64,000 bases of DNA. It comes from Haladaptatus sp. QDMS2 (GTDB lineage: Archaea > Halobacteriota > Halobacteria > Halobacteriales > Halococcaceae). The notes below the pieces were generated by a model. That model saw only the letters and a program-made list of their open reading frames with translations. It made no database searches and had not been told where the DNA came from. The stretch spans positions 372,001 to 436,000 of the forward strand of contig NZ_CP119792.1 in the NCBI RefSeq assembly GCF_029338295.1, in the 5' to 3' direction. Each line of letters opens with the position of its first letter. Position 1 is the first letter of the stretch. The position numbers were made by a program, and so were the translations under genes. Shown here one piece after another: positions 30,369-39,525 of this stretch.

Positions 30369-31799
30369 CTACAGGGAGGCCGGATCGCTGACCTGTTCGA
30401 GCGACGTTCCGTCGCTAAATCCCTCCGGACGGTCTTCGAGCCGTGAGACCAGCCGACTGCGCCAGCGTTCGAGGGTCTCCGCGTTCTCCGGTTGCGTTGA
30501 GAGGTCTATCTCTTCACCGGGGTCTTCGGCCAAGTCGAACAGCAACTCCTCGCCGGTGACGGGGTTCCAGACGTACTTCGTGGTCGCATCGACGAGGTAG
30601 TGCATCGCGTTGTCGTCGTGGTAGATAGGCCCGTGTTCGCCGTGGTAGAACTCGCGCCACGGGGCATCGGGGTCGGTCGAAAGTGCTCCAAGGTCGCGAC
30701 CCTCCACGGACGGCGGGATATCGGCACCGGCGGCGGACAGCAGCGTCGGCATGACGTCTTCGAGGCCGACGGGTTCCTCGACGAATCGCCGCTGGGAGGT
30801 TGCCATCGACTCGGGAAATCGAAGGATGAGCGGGACCCGAGCGGAGCCCTCGTATGCGTAGGTCTTTCGCCAGAGGAGGTGGTCGCCGAGCATGTCACCG
30901 TGGTCTGAGAAGAAGACGACGACGGTATTCTGGAGTTCGCCACGCACTTCGAGGTCCCTGAGGAGTCGGTTTATCTGGTGGTCGACGTGCGTAATCGAGC
31001 CGTAGTAGCCAGCCCGGGCGCGCTGTTCGACCGTCGCGGGCAGGTCGGCACACCACGCGCTCGGTTTGGGATGGTCGGGAACGTACCCCCCGTAGACGCG
31101 CTCCGCCCAGTCGCCCCGGTAGGGGCCGGGCAGGTTCCGGTCTGCGTACATGTCCCAGTAGGGCTGGGGCGCGTCGAACGGCTGGTGGGGTCGAACGTAC
31201 GAAACGGTGTGGAAGAACGGGCGCGTCGGGTCGCGTTTCTCGAAAAATTCGAGCGCGCGGTTCGTCGTCCACGTCGTCGGATGGAGCGATTCGTCGAGGT
31301 GCCACGGGCGGGGGTCCCACGAGTTACGGCCGATTCCGTGGGCGGTTTCACTCGAATTACCGCCGGTTTGCCGGTCGAGCCACGCCGAGTAATCGTCCGC
31401 CTCGCCCGCCAATCCCGCGTGGAGGACGATATGTTCGAAGCCGAAGTGGTTGCGCTGTGGCAGCGAGTGGGTCTTGCCGGTCAGTCGCGTCTGGTAGCCA
31501 GCGGCGGTGAGTAATTCCGGCAGCGTGTTCGCGAACGACCACGGTTCTGTCGTCCAGTTCGGACACCCGTTCGTCGCGGGCGTCTGGCCGGTCCAGAGAC
31601 ATCGCCGTGCTGGAATCGACGACGGTGCGGGGGTGTACGCGCGACTGAACAACGTCCCCGTCGCCGCGAGGTGGTTCAGGTTCGGGGTGTGAACGACCGG
31701 TTCCCCGGCCCCGTCGTGGGGTGTTGCGGGGTCCGCACCGATGGTGTCGCCTCGCTGCTGGTCGGTCATCAGCAACAGGATGTTCGGACGGTCAGGCAT
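30369..31799 (-). CDS. Type I sulfatase, Ser-type
   Basis: A 476-residue sulfatase that starts PNILLLMTDQQRGD (metal Asp pair) and has the consensus SIPARRCLWTG with Ser61 in place of the usual Cys. The second metal site is FFSDHGDMLGDH and the substrate-binding Lys region is LTGKTH. Without a signal peptide it should be cytoplasmic. Ser-type sulfatases are matured by radical-SAM (anSME-type) enzymes in characterised bacteria, whereas Cys-type enzymes can use FGE; neither maturase is visible here. It is upstream of importer 2 on the same strand, and downstream of the cytoplasmic lyase-like gene. Confidence 0.92.
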   Translation of the reverse strand: MPDRPNILLLMTDQQRGDTIGADPATPHDGAGEPVVHTPNLNHLAATGTLFSRAYTPAPSSIPARRCLWTGQTPATNGCPNWTTEPWSFANTLPELLTAAGYQTRLTGKTHSLPQRNHFGFEHIVLHAGLAGEADDYSAWLDRQTGGNSSETAHGIGRNSWDPRPWHLDESLHPTTWTTNRALEFFEKRDPTRPFFHTVSYVRPHQPFDAPQPYWDMYADRNLPGPYRGDWAERVYGGYVPDHPKPSAWCADLPATVEQRARAGYYGSITHVDHQINRLLRDLEVRGELQNTVVVFFSDHGDMLGDHLLWRKTYAYEGSARVPLILRFPESMATSQRRFVEEPVGLEDVMPTLLSAAGADIPPSVEGRDLGALSTDPDAPWREFYHGEHGPIYHDDNAMHYLVDATTKYVWNPVTGEELLFDLAEDPGEEIDLSTQPENAETLERWRSRLVSRLEDRPEGFSDGTSLEQVSDPASL

Positions 31800-31849
31800 A
31801 CTTCACTGCTCACAGGTGGGCGTAATAATTCTTTACCGGAAGCCGAGGG

Positions 31850-33751
31850 TTACTGGTGCTCGATGGCCAGTCGAACGCGCGCTTGGCCATCGGTTGCTGA
31901 CGTGGTGAATCGAGCACGCCACACGTCCGGGAAGTCCGCGGGCGGGAATCGACGCTCCGTCTTGTCGATGTTTCCCTCCAGTCGCTCGACCGACCGCTCG
32001 ACCGCGTTAGCACTCGTCACGGTCGCCGACCTGGTTTCGCCGACGATGCGAACACCGCCGTCGAATGGTTCGATGGGGAAGTAGGAGACGAGCACCGACG
32101 TCAGGGTTGCGTCCGATTCGTCGAATCTCGCCGTGTCTTCGAGGGTCAACAGACCCGGCTCCGTGCGGGAAAGCGAAAAGCGACGGCGGAGCGCCGCGAG
32201 GCCGGCCGCACGCGGGTAACAGGCAGTAAGGTCGAGTTCGAACACCGACTCGCTGTCGGTCGTCGCACATCGCTCGACGGTCGCGGCGTGTTCCTCCCCG
32301 ACCATCTGCTCGTGGCCGTTTACGTACGGAACCGAGTGCCCGAGTGACCGAGCGGCGAGGTACTCGTATCGCCGGTCGGTGAAGTAGTAGTTGTCGTAAG
32401 TGTGCGCGCCGAGGTCCGTGAGCAGCGACTCGCCTCCAACGTGGTACACGAACGACCCGCAGTCGTTGTGGTTGTGCGATTCGCCGTTGTGTCCGCCCTT
32501 CGCGGCGACGACGAGCGCGGACTCGTCGGCCGGGTCACACCGGGCGAACCACCACCCGTGCCCGGACAGCAATCTGCTGGTCAGGTGGTTCGACGGCGGA
32601 ACCTCCGGTTCACTGTCGGGACACCAACAGAGCGTTCTAATGGATTTCGAGAACGGACGAATCGTCTCTGCGAGCGGCGGTGTGCGGTCCGCAGCCTGAA
32701 ACGCCCGCCAGCCCAGCGCCGCGAGGCGTGGGAGGTCGAATCGGTCGCCAAGCCAACATGCGAGATACGGTTCGACGGCGTGAGTTTCGTCCGCGTCCGA
32801 GAACGCCGGGTAGCGGCCCGGGCGCAGCGCGATGCGAACGGGATACTGCGCGATTTCGCGCACCACCGGCGGTGTGAGCAGCGATAGTTCCCCGGCCGTC
32901 CGGGTCTCCAGCGTCGCCGCGAGTTGGACGTAGTTCTCGAAGCCGTAATTCCAGTAGCCGATTCCTTCGGGCGTACAGCCATCTGCGTCGAACGACTGGA
33001 TGTAGTGGTCCAGATTCGCCACCGCACGCGAGACGAGGCTGGCACGGCGGTCGAGGTCACTTTCGAGGTACATCGCGGCCATCCCGACGCCGGCGTTGCA
33101 GACGGCGTTCCAGTTGTTCGCCGGGGGACGCATCCACCACATTTCGCGCCGTTCGAAGGGCTGGAACACACGCCGGTCTACTTCGGTGCGGATTCGAGAC
33201 CGGAGCGCGGGGTGGAGCTCGTCACCCAGGACGTAATCGACCTCGCCAAGGAGTTTCGCGATTTCGGCCGGTCGCAGGGCGACGTTTCGCGAGGCAGGCG
33301 GGGCATCGACCGGGAGACCGTCACAACGCTCGCCTTCAGCGAGATTCGCGGGGTGGAGCCAGGTCGTCTGTTCGCAGAGCGCCCACGCATAGTCGAGAAT
33401 CGTCGCGGTAAATCGGCCGTCCCGTTCTAAACACGCCGCGAGCACCAGCGTCGAGAGGGCTTGCATGCGGTCGAGCATCGGTCGCATCACCGCCTTCTGT
33501 GAGACTCGCTCGTCCTCGTGATAGGCGAGGTACTGACTGGCCGGATACGCGGGAACGGGTTCGCCCACGAAGTCCGCCGCCGCATCGATGTGGGAGTCCG
33601 CGAGCGACCGGGTGTGCTGGCCGGTACGAAGCGACTCCCAGACGCTAGCCGCTTCGTACTGAGGAACGGAGAATACGCGATCGGCCGACTCGAACGCTCG
33701 GCGAATGACGGCTGCGTTCCAGTCGCGGGGTGGATACGCGTGGTCAGTCAT
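31850..33751 (-). CDS. Heparinase II/III-family protein, predicted cytoplasmic oligosaccharide lyase
   Basis: A 633-residue protein without signal peptide. The N-terminal helical toroid has NWNAVCNAGVGMAA (about 211) and DGCTPEGIGYWNYG. The beta-sandwich has the family's SHNHNDCGSF strand (about 422) and the LGHSVPYVNG segment. This resembles PL12/PL15/PL17-like oligo-lyases, which finish imported uronate oligosaccharides. It differs from the two giant secreted proteins in length and lacks inserted binding modules. It shares a direction with the Ser-type sulfatase and importer 2 and overlaps the preceding small membrane gene by 8 nt, so an operon of transport, sulfatase and lyase is likely. 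Confidence 0.88.
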   Translation of the reverse strand: MTDHAYPPRDWNAAVIRRAFESADRVFSVPQYEAASVWESLRTGQHTRSLADSHIDAAADFVGEPVPAYPASQYLAYHEDERVSQKAVMRPMLDRMQALSTLVLAACLERDGRFTATILDYAWALCEQTTWLHPANLAEGERCDGLPVDAPPASRNVALRPAEIAKLLGEVDYVLGDELHPALRSRIRTEVDRRVFQPFERREMWWMRPPANNWNAVCNAGVGMAAMYLESDLDRRASLVSRAVANLDHYIQSFDADGCTPEGIGYWNYGFENYVQLAATLETRTAGELSLLTPPVVREIAQYPVRIALRPGRYPAFSDADETHAVEPYLACWLGDRFDLPRLAALGWRAFQAADRTPPLAETIRPFSKSIRTLCWCPDSEPEVPPSNHLTSRLLSGHGWWFARCDPADESALVVAAKGGHNGESHNHNDCGSFVYHVGGESLLTDLGAHTYDNYYFTDRRYEYLAARSLGHSVPYVNGHEQMVGEEHAATVERCATTDSESVFELDLTACYPRAAGLAALRRRFSLSRTEPGLLTLEDTARFDESDATLTSVLVSYFPIEPFDGGVRIVGETRSATVTSANAVERSVERLEGNIDKTERRFPPADFPDVWRARFTTSATDGQARVRLAIEHQ

Positions 33752-33962
33752 AGTGCGACGATGCGTCCGGGTCTGTGATGCGCTCGATTCGCGGGGCGAT
33801 GCTGTAGTTGTAGTAGAAGACCCAGAACACGGAGACGACAGCGGCGGGAGCGACGATGAGCGCGGGCGACAGGTCGGTGAACAGTTTCTCTACGTACACC
33901 CCGGAGATGACCGCACCGAGGGTGTACATGTACCGAACGAAGTCACTTCGGGTGACGTCCAT
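33744..33962 (-). CDS. Small two-TM membrane protein
   Basis: A 72-residue protein with two membrane segments (about 10-28 and 32-52) and a charged C-terminus. The ATG at 33962 is chosen because the in-frame region upstream is a non-hydrophobic, low-quality extension. Its 3' end overlaps the start of the cytoplasmic lyase-like gene by 8 nt, suggesting translational coupling. Function unknown. Confidence 0.6.
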   Translation of the reverse strand: MDVTRSDFVRYMYTLGAVISGVYVEKLFTDLSPALIVAPAAVVSVFWVFYYNYSIAPRIERITDPDASSHYD

Positions 33963-34422
33963 GTTCCGAACGTTTGCGAACGAGTGACAAAGTTCTTTGC
34001 CCAGCGACCGTCGGCCATCGGGCGATTCGCCCGGCGGAAGTGGTCGAGACGTGAATTCTGACCAACTGTTTTGTATCACAAAATTCTCGATGAGGATGCC
34101 ACAGACAAGCGTCTCAGCGTCTCTCTGGGTCGGCGCGTCAGACAACCACCCATGCAGATTCATGTACGATTACAGCCCTATGTCTGTAACGGACGACCGC
34201 ACAGCCACAGCGGGTAGTGTTTTGTATTATCAAACGATTTTGCCTGGTAGGCAGTCGTCCCTCGCAGCACGTCGCTACGACGCTCGGTGTGAACGCGGCA
34301 GCCGGGGGTCGAATAGGGTGTGGCCGAGAACCGACCGACACGGGCCTGTGATTCGGCGTGACGAAACGCGCCGACCGTCAGTCGAACCAACACTTATGGC
34401 GATAGCCCGCCCCACCACGGCC
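33963..34422. other. Divergent intergenic region with palindromic elements
   Basis: About 460 nt between divergent genes. It contains a 15-nt palindrome TTTTGTATCACAAAA (34069-34083) and a related TTTTGTATTATCAAA (34220-34234) 151 nt away, which look like paired operator sites. A TATA-like CTTATG at 34394-34399 serves the acetyltransferase gene. No gene is supported; the open frame that crosses it is an extension of the downstream gene. Confidence 0.5.
34069..34083. promoter_or_regulatory. Palindromic operator candidate TTTTGTATCACAAAA
   Basis: Perfect 6-bp arms TTTTGT/ACAAAA with a 3-nt centre. It lies about 107 nt upstream of the minus-strand small membrane gene start. A weaker copy with the same left arm is at 34220-34234. 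The regulator is unknown; no regulator gene is adjacent. Confidence 0.4.
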
Positions 34423-35550
34423 ATGGTGACAGTTGAGGGGCCGCGACTCGCGACGGCGGACGACTTCCCCGGTATCCACGACCTCGTAGACCGGGCGTTT
34501 CACAAGGAGCGCGGGGGAATGGCCGCCCGCATCCCGACGTGTTACGACGAGCAGTTTCCAGAACACCACGCCGTCATCTGTGAGGAGGGTGCAGTCGTCG
34601 CGCACGCGGCGGCCGTCCCGGAAACGCTGGTCGTCGGCGACGGCGATCTCGCCTGTCGCGGCATCGGCGGGGTCTCTACGGAGCCGGACTGTCGCGGCAA
34701 GGGCTACATGAGCGACCTCATGGAGTTCTGGCTGGACCGCGCCGACGCGGCGCTCTTCGAACTCGGAGGCGACCGCCAACGGTACGGTCGGTTCGGCTGG
34801 GAAGACGGCGGGCGAGAACTCCGGTATCGCATCACCGAACGGTCGCTGTCCGCCGCTGAAACCGCCGCTGAGACCGCCGCCGAGGGTCGTGCCTACACCG
34901 CGGGCACCGACCTCGAAACCCTTCGTGGGGTCCACGAGGCAGAACCGCTCCGCGTGAAGCGAACCCGACGAACGAGCGAGCGGTTGTTCGGCAAACGCGG
35001 CGTCGAGACACTTGTGGTCGATGCTGACGACCCATCCTACCTCTGCGTGGACCGCGAGCGTCGCGAGGCAAACGTCGTGGAGTTCGGCGGAACCGAAGCG
35101 GGAGTCCGCGCCCTCTTACAGACCGTGTTCGCGCAATTCGACATCGACTCGCTGACCGTTCGAACGCCGCCGACCCACCGGTTGAATCCACTGTTCCACG
35201 AGGTGTCTTCGGTGTGGACCACTGCCCCGCTCCGAAAGGTGAACGTCCGTGACCTCGGGGCGGTGCTCGCGGCATTTCAGCCACAGATGACAGCTCGCCT
35301 CTCCCGTCACGACGTCGAACCGGAGACCGTGAGCCTCGCCATCGAGGGCGAAGAGGGCGTCGAGTTGCAGTACGAGGGTGCGCTTTCTATCTCGCAGACT
35401 GACGACCCCGACATCACGCTCGGGCGGCGCAAACTGACGACGGTGCTGTTCGGCGAACCGTCACAGGGTGCGACAGTGCGGCGGCGGTCTCCGCTGCTCG
35501 AAGCGGCGTGCCCGCTCACCTATTTCGTCTGGCCGAGCGAACGGGTTTGA
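34423..35550 (+). CDS. GNAT acetyltransferase, Eis-like two-domain
   Basis: A 375-residue protein with an N-terminal GNAT fold. The acetyl-CoA loop region is GVSTEPDCRGKGYMSDLMEFW (about 85-105) and a second GNAT-like/sterol-carrier-like part follows, the layout of Eis-type N-acetyltransferases. Start ATG 34423 is favoured over ATG 34396 because a TATA-like CTTATG lies about 27 nt upstream, which would make 34396 part of the promoter. The substrate is unknown. It is next to a second, smaller GNAT gene. Confidence 0.8.
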   Translation: MVTVEGPRLATADDFPGIHDLVDRAFHKERGGMAARIPTCYDEQFPEHHAVICEEGAVVAHAAAVPETLVVGDGDLACRGIGGVSTEPDCRGKGYMSDLMEFWLDRADAALFELGGDRQRYGRFGWEDGGRELRYRITERSLSAAETAAETAAEGRAYTAGTDLETLRGVHEAEPLRVKRTRRTSERLFGKRGVETLVVDADDPSYLCVDRERREANVVEFGGTEAGVRALLQTVFAQFDIDSLTVRTPPTHRLNPLFHEVSSVWTTAPLRKVNVRDLGAVLAAFQPQMTARLSRHDVEPETVSLAIEGEEGVELQYEGALSISQTDDPDITLGRRKLTTVLFGEPSQGATVRRRSPLLEAACPLTYFVWPSERV

Positions 35551-35590
35551 GCGTCGATAGTTTTAGTTACTATCGCGGAGAAGTGAACCT

Positions 35591-36436
35591 ATGTTAGAGA
35601 TTACCAGGCTTCGGAGCGCCGATATTCAGGCCAGCCATCGGCTCTCTGCGAGTGCTGGCTGGAATCAGGTACAAACGGACTGGGAACGATTGTTGGCGCT
35701 CTCCCCCGATGGATGTTTCTGTGGGCGGACGGACGGGGAATTGGTCGGTACGACCTGCGTCGTCACCTACGCCGACGAACTCAGTTGGATTGGGATGGTT
35801 CTGGTTGACGAATCCCACCAGGCGAACGGCTACGGCACGGCGCTATTCGAACGCGGCCTCGAACACGCCCTCGATAGCGGGACCAACAGCATCGGTCTCG
35901 ACACGAACGACGCGGGTGCAGATGTGTTCCGGCAGTTTGGCTTTCGAGAGACCGCCACAATCGAACGCTGGCACGGCAACCTGGGGACGGTAGAGACCCC
36001 CCACGACGCGACGATTCTCTCACCGGCACAGATTGCAGACCTCTACGAACTCGACGAGGAACACCTCGGTATCGACCGCAGCGCACTGCTCTCCTCGCTG
36101 CTCTCTGGAATCGGCGTCTCGGGAATCGGCGTGTACGACCAACCGGGTGAGTTGGCCGCCTACGCCATTCTTCGCCCCGGCAAGGTCCATCCGCAGGTCG
36201 GTCCCGTCGTCGCACCGGACGCAGATTCCTTCTCTGCGCTGTTGAATCAGGTCACGTCGATTCTCGCGGACCCGCGAATCATCATCGATACGCTTCCCGA
36301 AGCCACGATTCGGTCCCGACTCGATGCCCACGGACTCGCCCCAATACGGGAGTTCTCCCGGATGACCTATGAATCAGACCAGTCGCTGCTCGCAGACGGC
36401 GACGTTCGTGCGGTGGCTGGCGTGGAGTGGGGGTAA
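35591..36436 (+). CDS. GNAT acetyltransferase with C-terminal accessory domain
   Basis: A 281-residue protein. The GNAT core is residues about 1-130, with the acetyl-CoA loop VDESHQANGYGTALFERGLEHA and GADVFRQFGFRE. The C-terminal 140 residues resemble the accessory domain found in YitH-like GNAT proteins. It follows the Eis-like gene by 40 nt and is followed by the ATPase pair of importer 2. Whether it acetylates amino sugars or small molecules cannot be read from sequence. Confidence 0.85.
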   Translation: MLEITRLRSADIQASHRLSASAGWNQVQTDWERLLALSPDGCFCGRTDGELVGTTCVVTYADELSWIGMVLVDESHQANGYGTALFERGLEHALDSGTNSIGLDTNDAGADVFRQFGFRETATIERWHGNLGTVETPHDATILSPAQIADLYELDEEHLGIDRSALLSSLLSGIGVSGIGVYDQPGELAAYAILRPGKVHPQVGPVVAPDADSFSALLNQVTSILADPRIIIDTLPEATIRSRLDAHGLAPIREFSRMTYESDQSLLADGDVRAVAGVEWG

Positions 36437-36515
36437 CCGTGTCGGGTGAAAACCTATATACAATCCCGGTTGAATTTCCGTATCATCACGAACTCACTCC
36501 CCGCACCTACTGCCC

Positions 36516-37580
36516 ATGAATCTGAATGACCAAACCCACGCGACACACGACCGCACGCGAGACACAATCCTCGAAGTGCGCAACGCGAGCGTCTCGTTCG
36601 ATATGGACCGCGGCAAATCCAAAGTTCTGGACGACGTCTCGTTCGACATCCACAGAGAGGAAATCCTCGGCATCGTCGGCGAGTCGGGATCGGGAAAATC
36701 GATGTTCGCCGCCGCCCTGTTAGACGCCGTCGTCGAACCCGGCGTGCTGACCGGCGAAATTACGTACTACCCCGAATCCGGCGACCCGATTGACGTGCTC
36801 AACTTCTCCCCGAAAGAGCTGAAGAAGTTCCGCTGGGAACAAGTCTCGATGGTGTTCCAGGGGGCGATGAGTTCGTTCAACCCCACCATCAGCATTCGGG
36901 CGCACTTCAAAGAGACGCTCAAAGCCCACAACGCAGACCAGAGCGAGGGGATGGAGCGGGCCCACGACCTGCTCGCTGACCTCTATCTCGACCCGGAGCG
37001 CGTCCTCGATTCGTATCCCCACGAACTCTCGGGTGGGATGCAACAGCGAACTCTCATCGCCCTGAGTCTCGTCCTCGACCCCGAGGTGCTGGTGATGGAC
37101 GAACCCACCGCCGCCCTCGACCTGCTCATGCAGCGGTCGATTCTGAAACTGCTCCAGGAAGTCCAGCAGAAGTACGAATTGACCATCATCTTCATCACCC
37201 ACGACCTGCCGTTGGTCGCAGAACTCGCGGACCGTCTCGCGGTGATGTACGCCTTCGAGTTCTGTGAAGCCGGACCGACCGACGATATCGTCCGTAACGC
37301 GGCCCACCCCTACACGCGGGCGCTGCTGAATTCGACGCCGAATCTCGACGCGCCAATCGACCAGATGCGCGCCATCGAGGGGTCGAGTCCGGACCCGGTA
37401 AACGTCCCCGTCGGGTGTTCGTACAACCCGCGGTGTGAACTCGCAACCGCGAAGTGCCGCGAACAGAACCCGTCGTACCAGTCGGTGACTTCTGACCACG
37501 TCGCCACCTGCTTCTACTGGGAGGAAGCACGCGAAGAGATTCCACTGAGTCTTGCAGCGAATCCGGAGGGAAGCAAATGA
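36516..37580 (+). CDS. ABC transporter ATPase, DppD/OppD type (importer 2)
   Basis: A 354-residue ATPase with Walker A GESGSGKSM, signature LSGGMQQ, Walker B VLVMDEPTAALD and an H-loop (FITHDLP). The C-terminal domain has four spaced Cys (CSYNPRC, KC, ATCF). A TATA-like CTATATAC at 36454-36461 gives a leader of about 30 nt. It is paralogous to 12344-13480; several motif patches (for example around 12976-13037 and 37083-37144) are almost identical at the DNA level. It is divergent from its proposed permease and receptor genes. Confidence 0.92.
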   Translation: MNLNDQTHATHDRTRDTILEVRNASVSFDMDRGKSKVLDDVSFDIHREEILGIVGESGSGKSMFAAALLDAVVEPGVLTGEITYYPESGDPIDVLNFSPKELKKFRWEQVSMVFQGAMSSFNPTISIRAHFKETLKAHNADQSEGMERAHDLLADLYLDPERVLDSYPHELSGGMQQRTLIALSLVLDPEVLVMDEPTAALDLLMQRSILKLLQEVQQKYELTIIFITHDLPLVAELADRLAVMYAFEFCEAGPTDDIVRNAAHPYTRALLNSTPNLDAPIDQMRAIEGSSPDPVNVPVGCSYNPRCELATAKCREQNPSYQSVTSDHVATCFYWEEAREEIPLSLAANPEGSK

Positions 37581-38686
37581 GCACCGACCAACCTGTCCTC
37601 TCGCTCGAAGACGTCGAAGTCCACTTCGAGAAAGAACGCGGCTTCCTGAGCGCGTTCACCGACCCGGCGACGGTGAAGGCCGTCGATGGCGTCTCACTGG
37701 ACATTTACGAGGAGGACGTGGTCGCGCTCGTCGGCGAATCCGGCTGTGGGAAAACCACGCTCGGGAAGACGGCGATTGGCCTTCAGCGACCGACTGGCGG
37801 GGCGGTCAAATATCGCGGCCAGGACGTCTGGCAGGCCAAAGACCGCACGGGCGACGTGGAGATTCCGCACGTGGACATCCGCAGAGCCCTGCAAATCGTC
37901 CATCAGGACCCGGGAAGTTCGCTCAACCCCTACCGGAAGGTCAAGAAAAGTCTCGAAGAACCGCTGAAGCGGTGGCACCGGGACCTGAACCACGAGGACC
38001 GTGAAGTGCGCATCCTCGGGATGCTCGAAACCGTCGGCATGAGCCCGCCACAGGACTACGCGAACCGCTACCCACACCAGCTCTCGGGCGGGGAGAAACA
38101 GCGCGTCGCACTCATCCGAGCACTGCTCATGAATCCCGACGTGATTCTCGCGGACGAGGCCGTCTCAGCGCTCGACGTGTCCCTCCGGGTGGACATGATG
38201 AACCTCATGCTCGACCTCCAACTCCACTTCAACACGTCGTTCCTGTTCATCGCCCACGACCTCTCGAACGCCCGCTACATCGTGGAGAAAGCCGGCGGGC
38301 GCATCGGCATCATGTACCTCGGACGACTCGTCGAAATCGGGCCGCCCGAACAAATTCTGAACAACCCACAACACCCGTACACCAAGGCGCTGCGGTGGGC
38401 TTCGCCGACGCTCGACCCGGACAACGTCGCCACGGGCGAGCTGCCGATGCGGAAAATCGACATTCCTGACCCGGTGAACCCGCCGAGTGGCTGTCGGTTC
38501 CACACGCGGTGTCCGGAAGCGCGGGAGATTTGCACCCGCCAGTCGCCGGCGCTCAGCGACAGCCCCGACGCGCCGAACCAGCAGGCGGCGTGCTTCCGGG
38601 TCGAAGATGACCACGAGTACTGGAATAGCGAACCACTCCCAGCGGAGACGGAACTCGACGCGCCCGCAGAAACGCAGTCCGATTGA
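37577..38686 (+). CDS. ABC transporter ATPase, DppF/OppF type (importer 2)
   Basis: A 369-residue ATPase whose ATG overlaps the DppD-type stop by 4 nt (ATGA). Walker A GESGCGKTT, signature LSGGEKQ, Walker B ILADEAVSALD and the four-Cys C-terminal domain (CRFHTRC, IC, AACF) are intact. It is paralogous to 13477-14610; nt 37700-37843 differ from nt 13600-13743 at only three positions including synonymous sites, which looks like gene conversion or a recent local duplication event. Confidence 0.92.
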   Translation: MSTDQPVLSLEDVEVHFEKERGFLSAFTDPATVKAVDGVSLDIYEEDVVALVGESGCGKTTLGKTAIGLQRPTGGAVKYRGQDVWQAKDRTGDVEIPHVDIRRALQIVHQDPGSSLNPYRKVKKSLEEPLKRWHRDLNHEDREVRILGMLETVGMSPPQDYANRYPHQLSGGEKQRVALIRALLMNPDVILADEAVSALDVSLRVDMMNLMLDLQLHFNTSFLFIAHDLSNARYIVEKAGGRIGIMYLGRLVEIGPPEQILNNPQHPYTKALRWASPTLDPDNVATGELPMRKIDIPDPVNPPSGCRFHTRCPEAREICTRQSPALSDSPDAPNQQAACFRVEDDHEYWNSEPLPAETELDAPAETQSD

Positions 38687-38707
38687 GGGCGGGCGTTTCG
38701 AACGCGG

Positions 38708-38929
38708 TCAGAATTCGCGACTTCGACACCGGCGCAGCATGTAGCCCGACACCGCCACCAGCGGCACGACGAGCGCGACGTTCAGCATGCTGACGTAGTA
38801 ACTCGCAGAGTCGGGTTCGACGAGGGCGAGCGAGACGGCGAGCAAGACGAGTAAGACGACGCTTATCGTGAAGGCAACCTGCCAGAGCGCAGGATTCCCA
38901 CAGACGAAATCCCAGAATTCCTCGCGCAT
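38708..38929 (-). CDS. Small two-TM membrane protein with VEPDSA motif
   Basis: A 73-residue paralogue of 11278-11511: two membrane spans (about 18-38 and 46-64) with VEPDSASY between them and a YMLRRC end. It is convergent with the ATPase pair of importer 2, with 21 nt between stops. Function unknown; retention beside both importers suggests a link to transport. Confidence 0.7.
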   Translation of the reverse strand: MREEFWDFVCGNPALWQVAFTISVVLLVLLAVSLALVEPDSASYYVSMLNVALVVPLVAVSGYMLRRCRSREF

Positions 38930-39004
38930 GTCCCACCAGTCGGGGCATCCCGAGTTAAACGTTGGCGTGTCGGATGCGTGAACACCGTTGTGAAAAACGA
39001 CCGT

Positions 39005-39433
39005 CTATTGTGGACACGCACCCGGACCCTCGGTCGAGGAACCCGACGCGATGCCCGTCTCGCCGTCGGGCGCGGTCGTGACGAATTCGATTGTACAGCC
39101 AGCTTCGTGAGCGTCGTCCCCGGTGTAGTCTGCCGTCAAAGTCGCGTCGCCGGTTGAAACGCTAACGAGGTACGTCGCCGGGTCTGCGGACCAGGCGGGT
39201 TCGACAACCTGCTTCGTCTCTGCATCGAGCGTTAACGATTCGGTGGCGACCTGCTCGTCGTCGCGCTCGACGACGAGGCGGTAGTCGTGGGCCTCGTCGT
39301 CCATGTTCTGGACGTGCAGTTCGCCGAGCGTCGCGCCCTGCGAACTGGTGGTCAGGCTACCGAGACAACCTGCCGTGCAGGCGAGCGACCCGGCGGCGAG
39401 CAGCGTCCGGCGCGTGAGTCGGGAGGGGACCAT
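39005..39433 (-). CDS. Tat-exported lipoprotein, function unknown
   Basis: A 142-residue protein with TRRTLLAAG, a hydrophobic run and a lipobox ending TAGC, followed by a small beta-sandwich-like domain (GELHVQNMDDEAHDYRLVVE). This is the typical layout of short haloarchaeal surface lipoproteins with an immunoglobulin-like fold. It is on its own on the minus strand. No substrate or partner can be named. Confidence 0.75.
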   Translation of the reverse strand: MVPSRLTRRTLLAAGSLACTAGCLGSLTTSSQGATLGELHVQNMDDEAHDYRLVVERDDEQVATESLTLDAETKQVVEPAWSADPATYLVSVSTGDATLTADYTGDDAHEAGCTIEFVTTAPDGETGIASGSSTEGPGACPQ

Positions 39434-39525
39434 ATCACCGCGTTCTCAGCAGCAGTTTGTAACGGTTCGCATCGCGGAAGGTTGGACGGAGTAACACTTA
39501 CTACCACGGCACATGATTCTCACCC

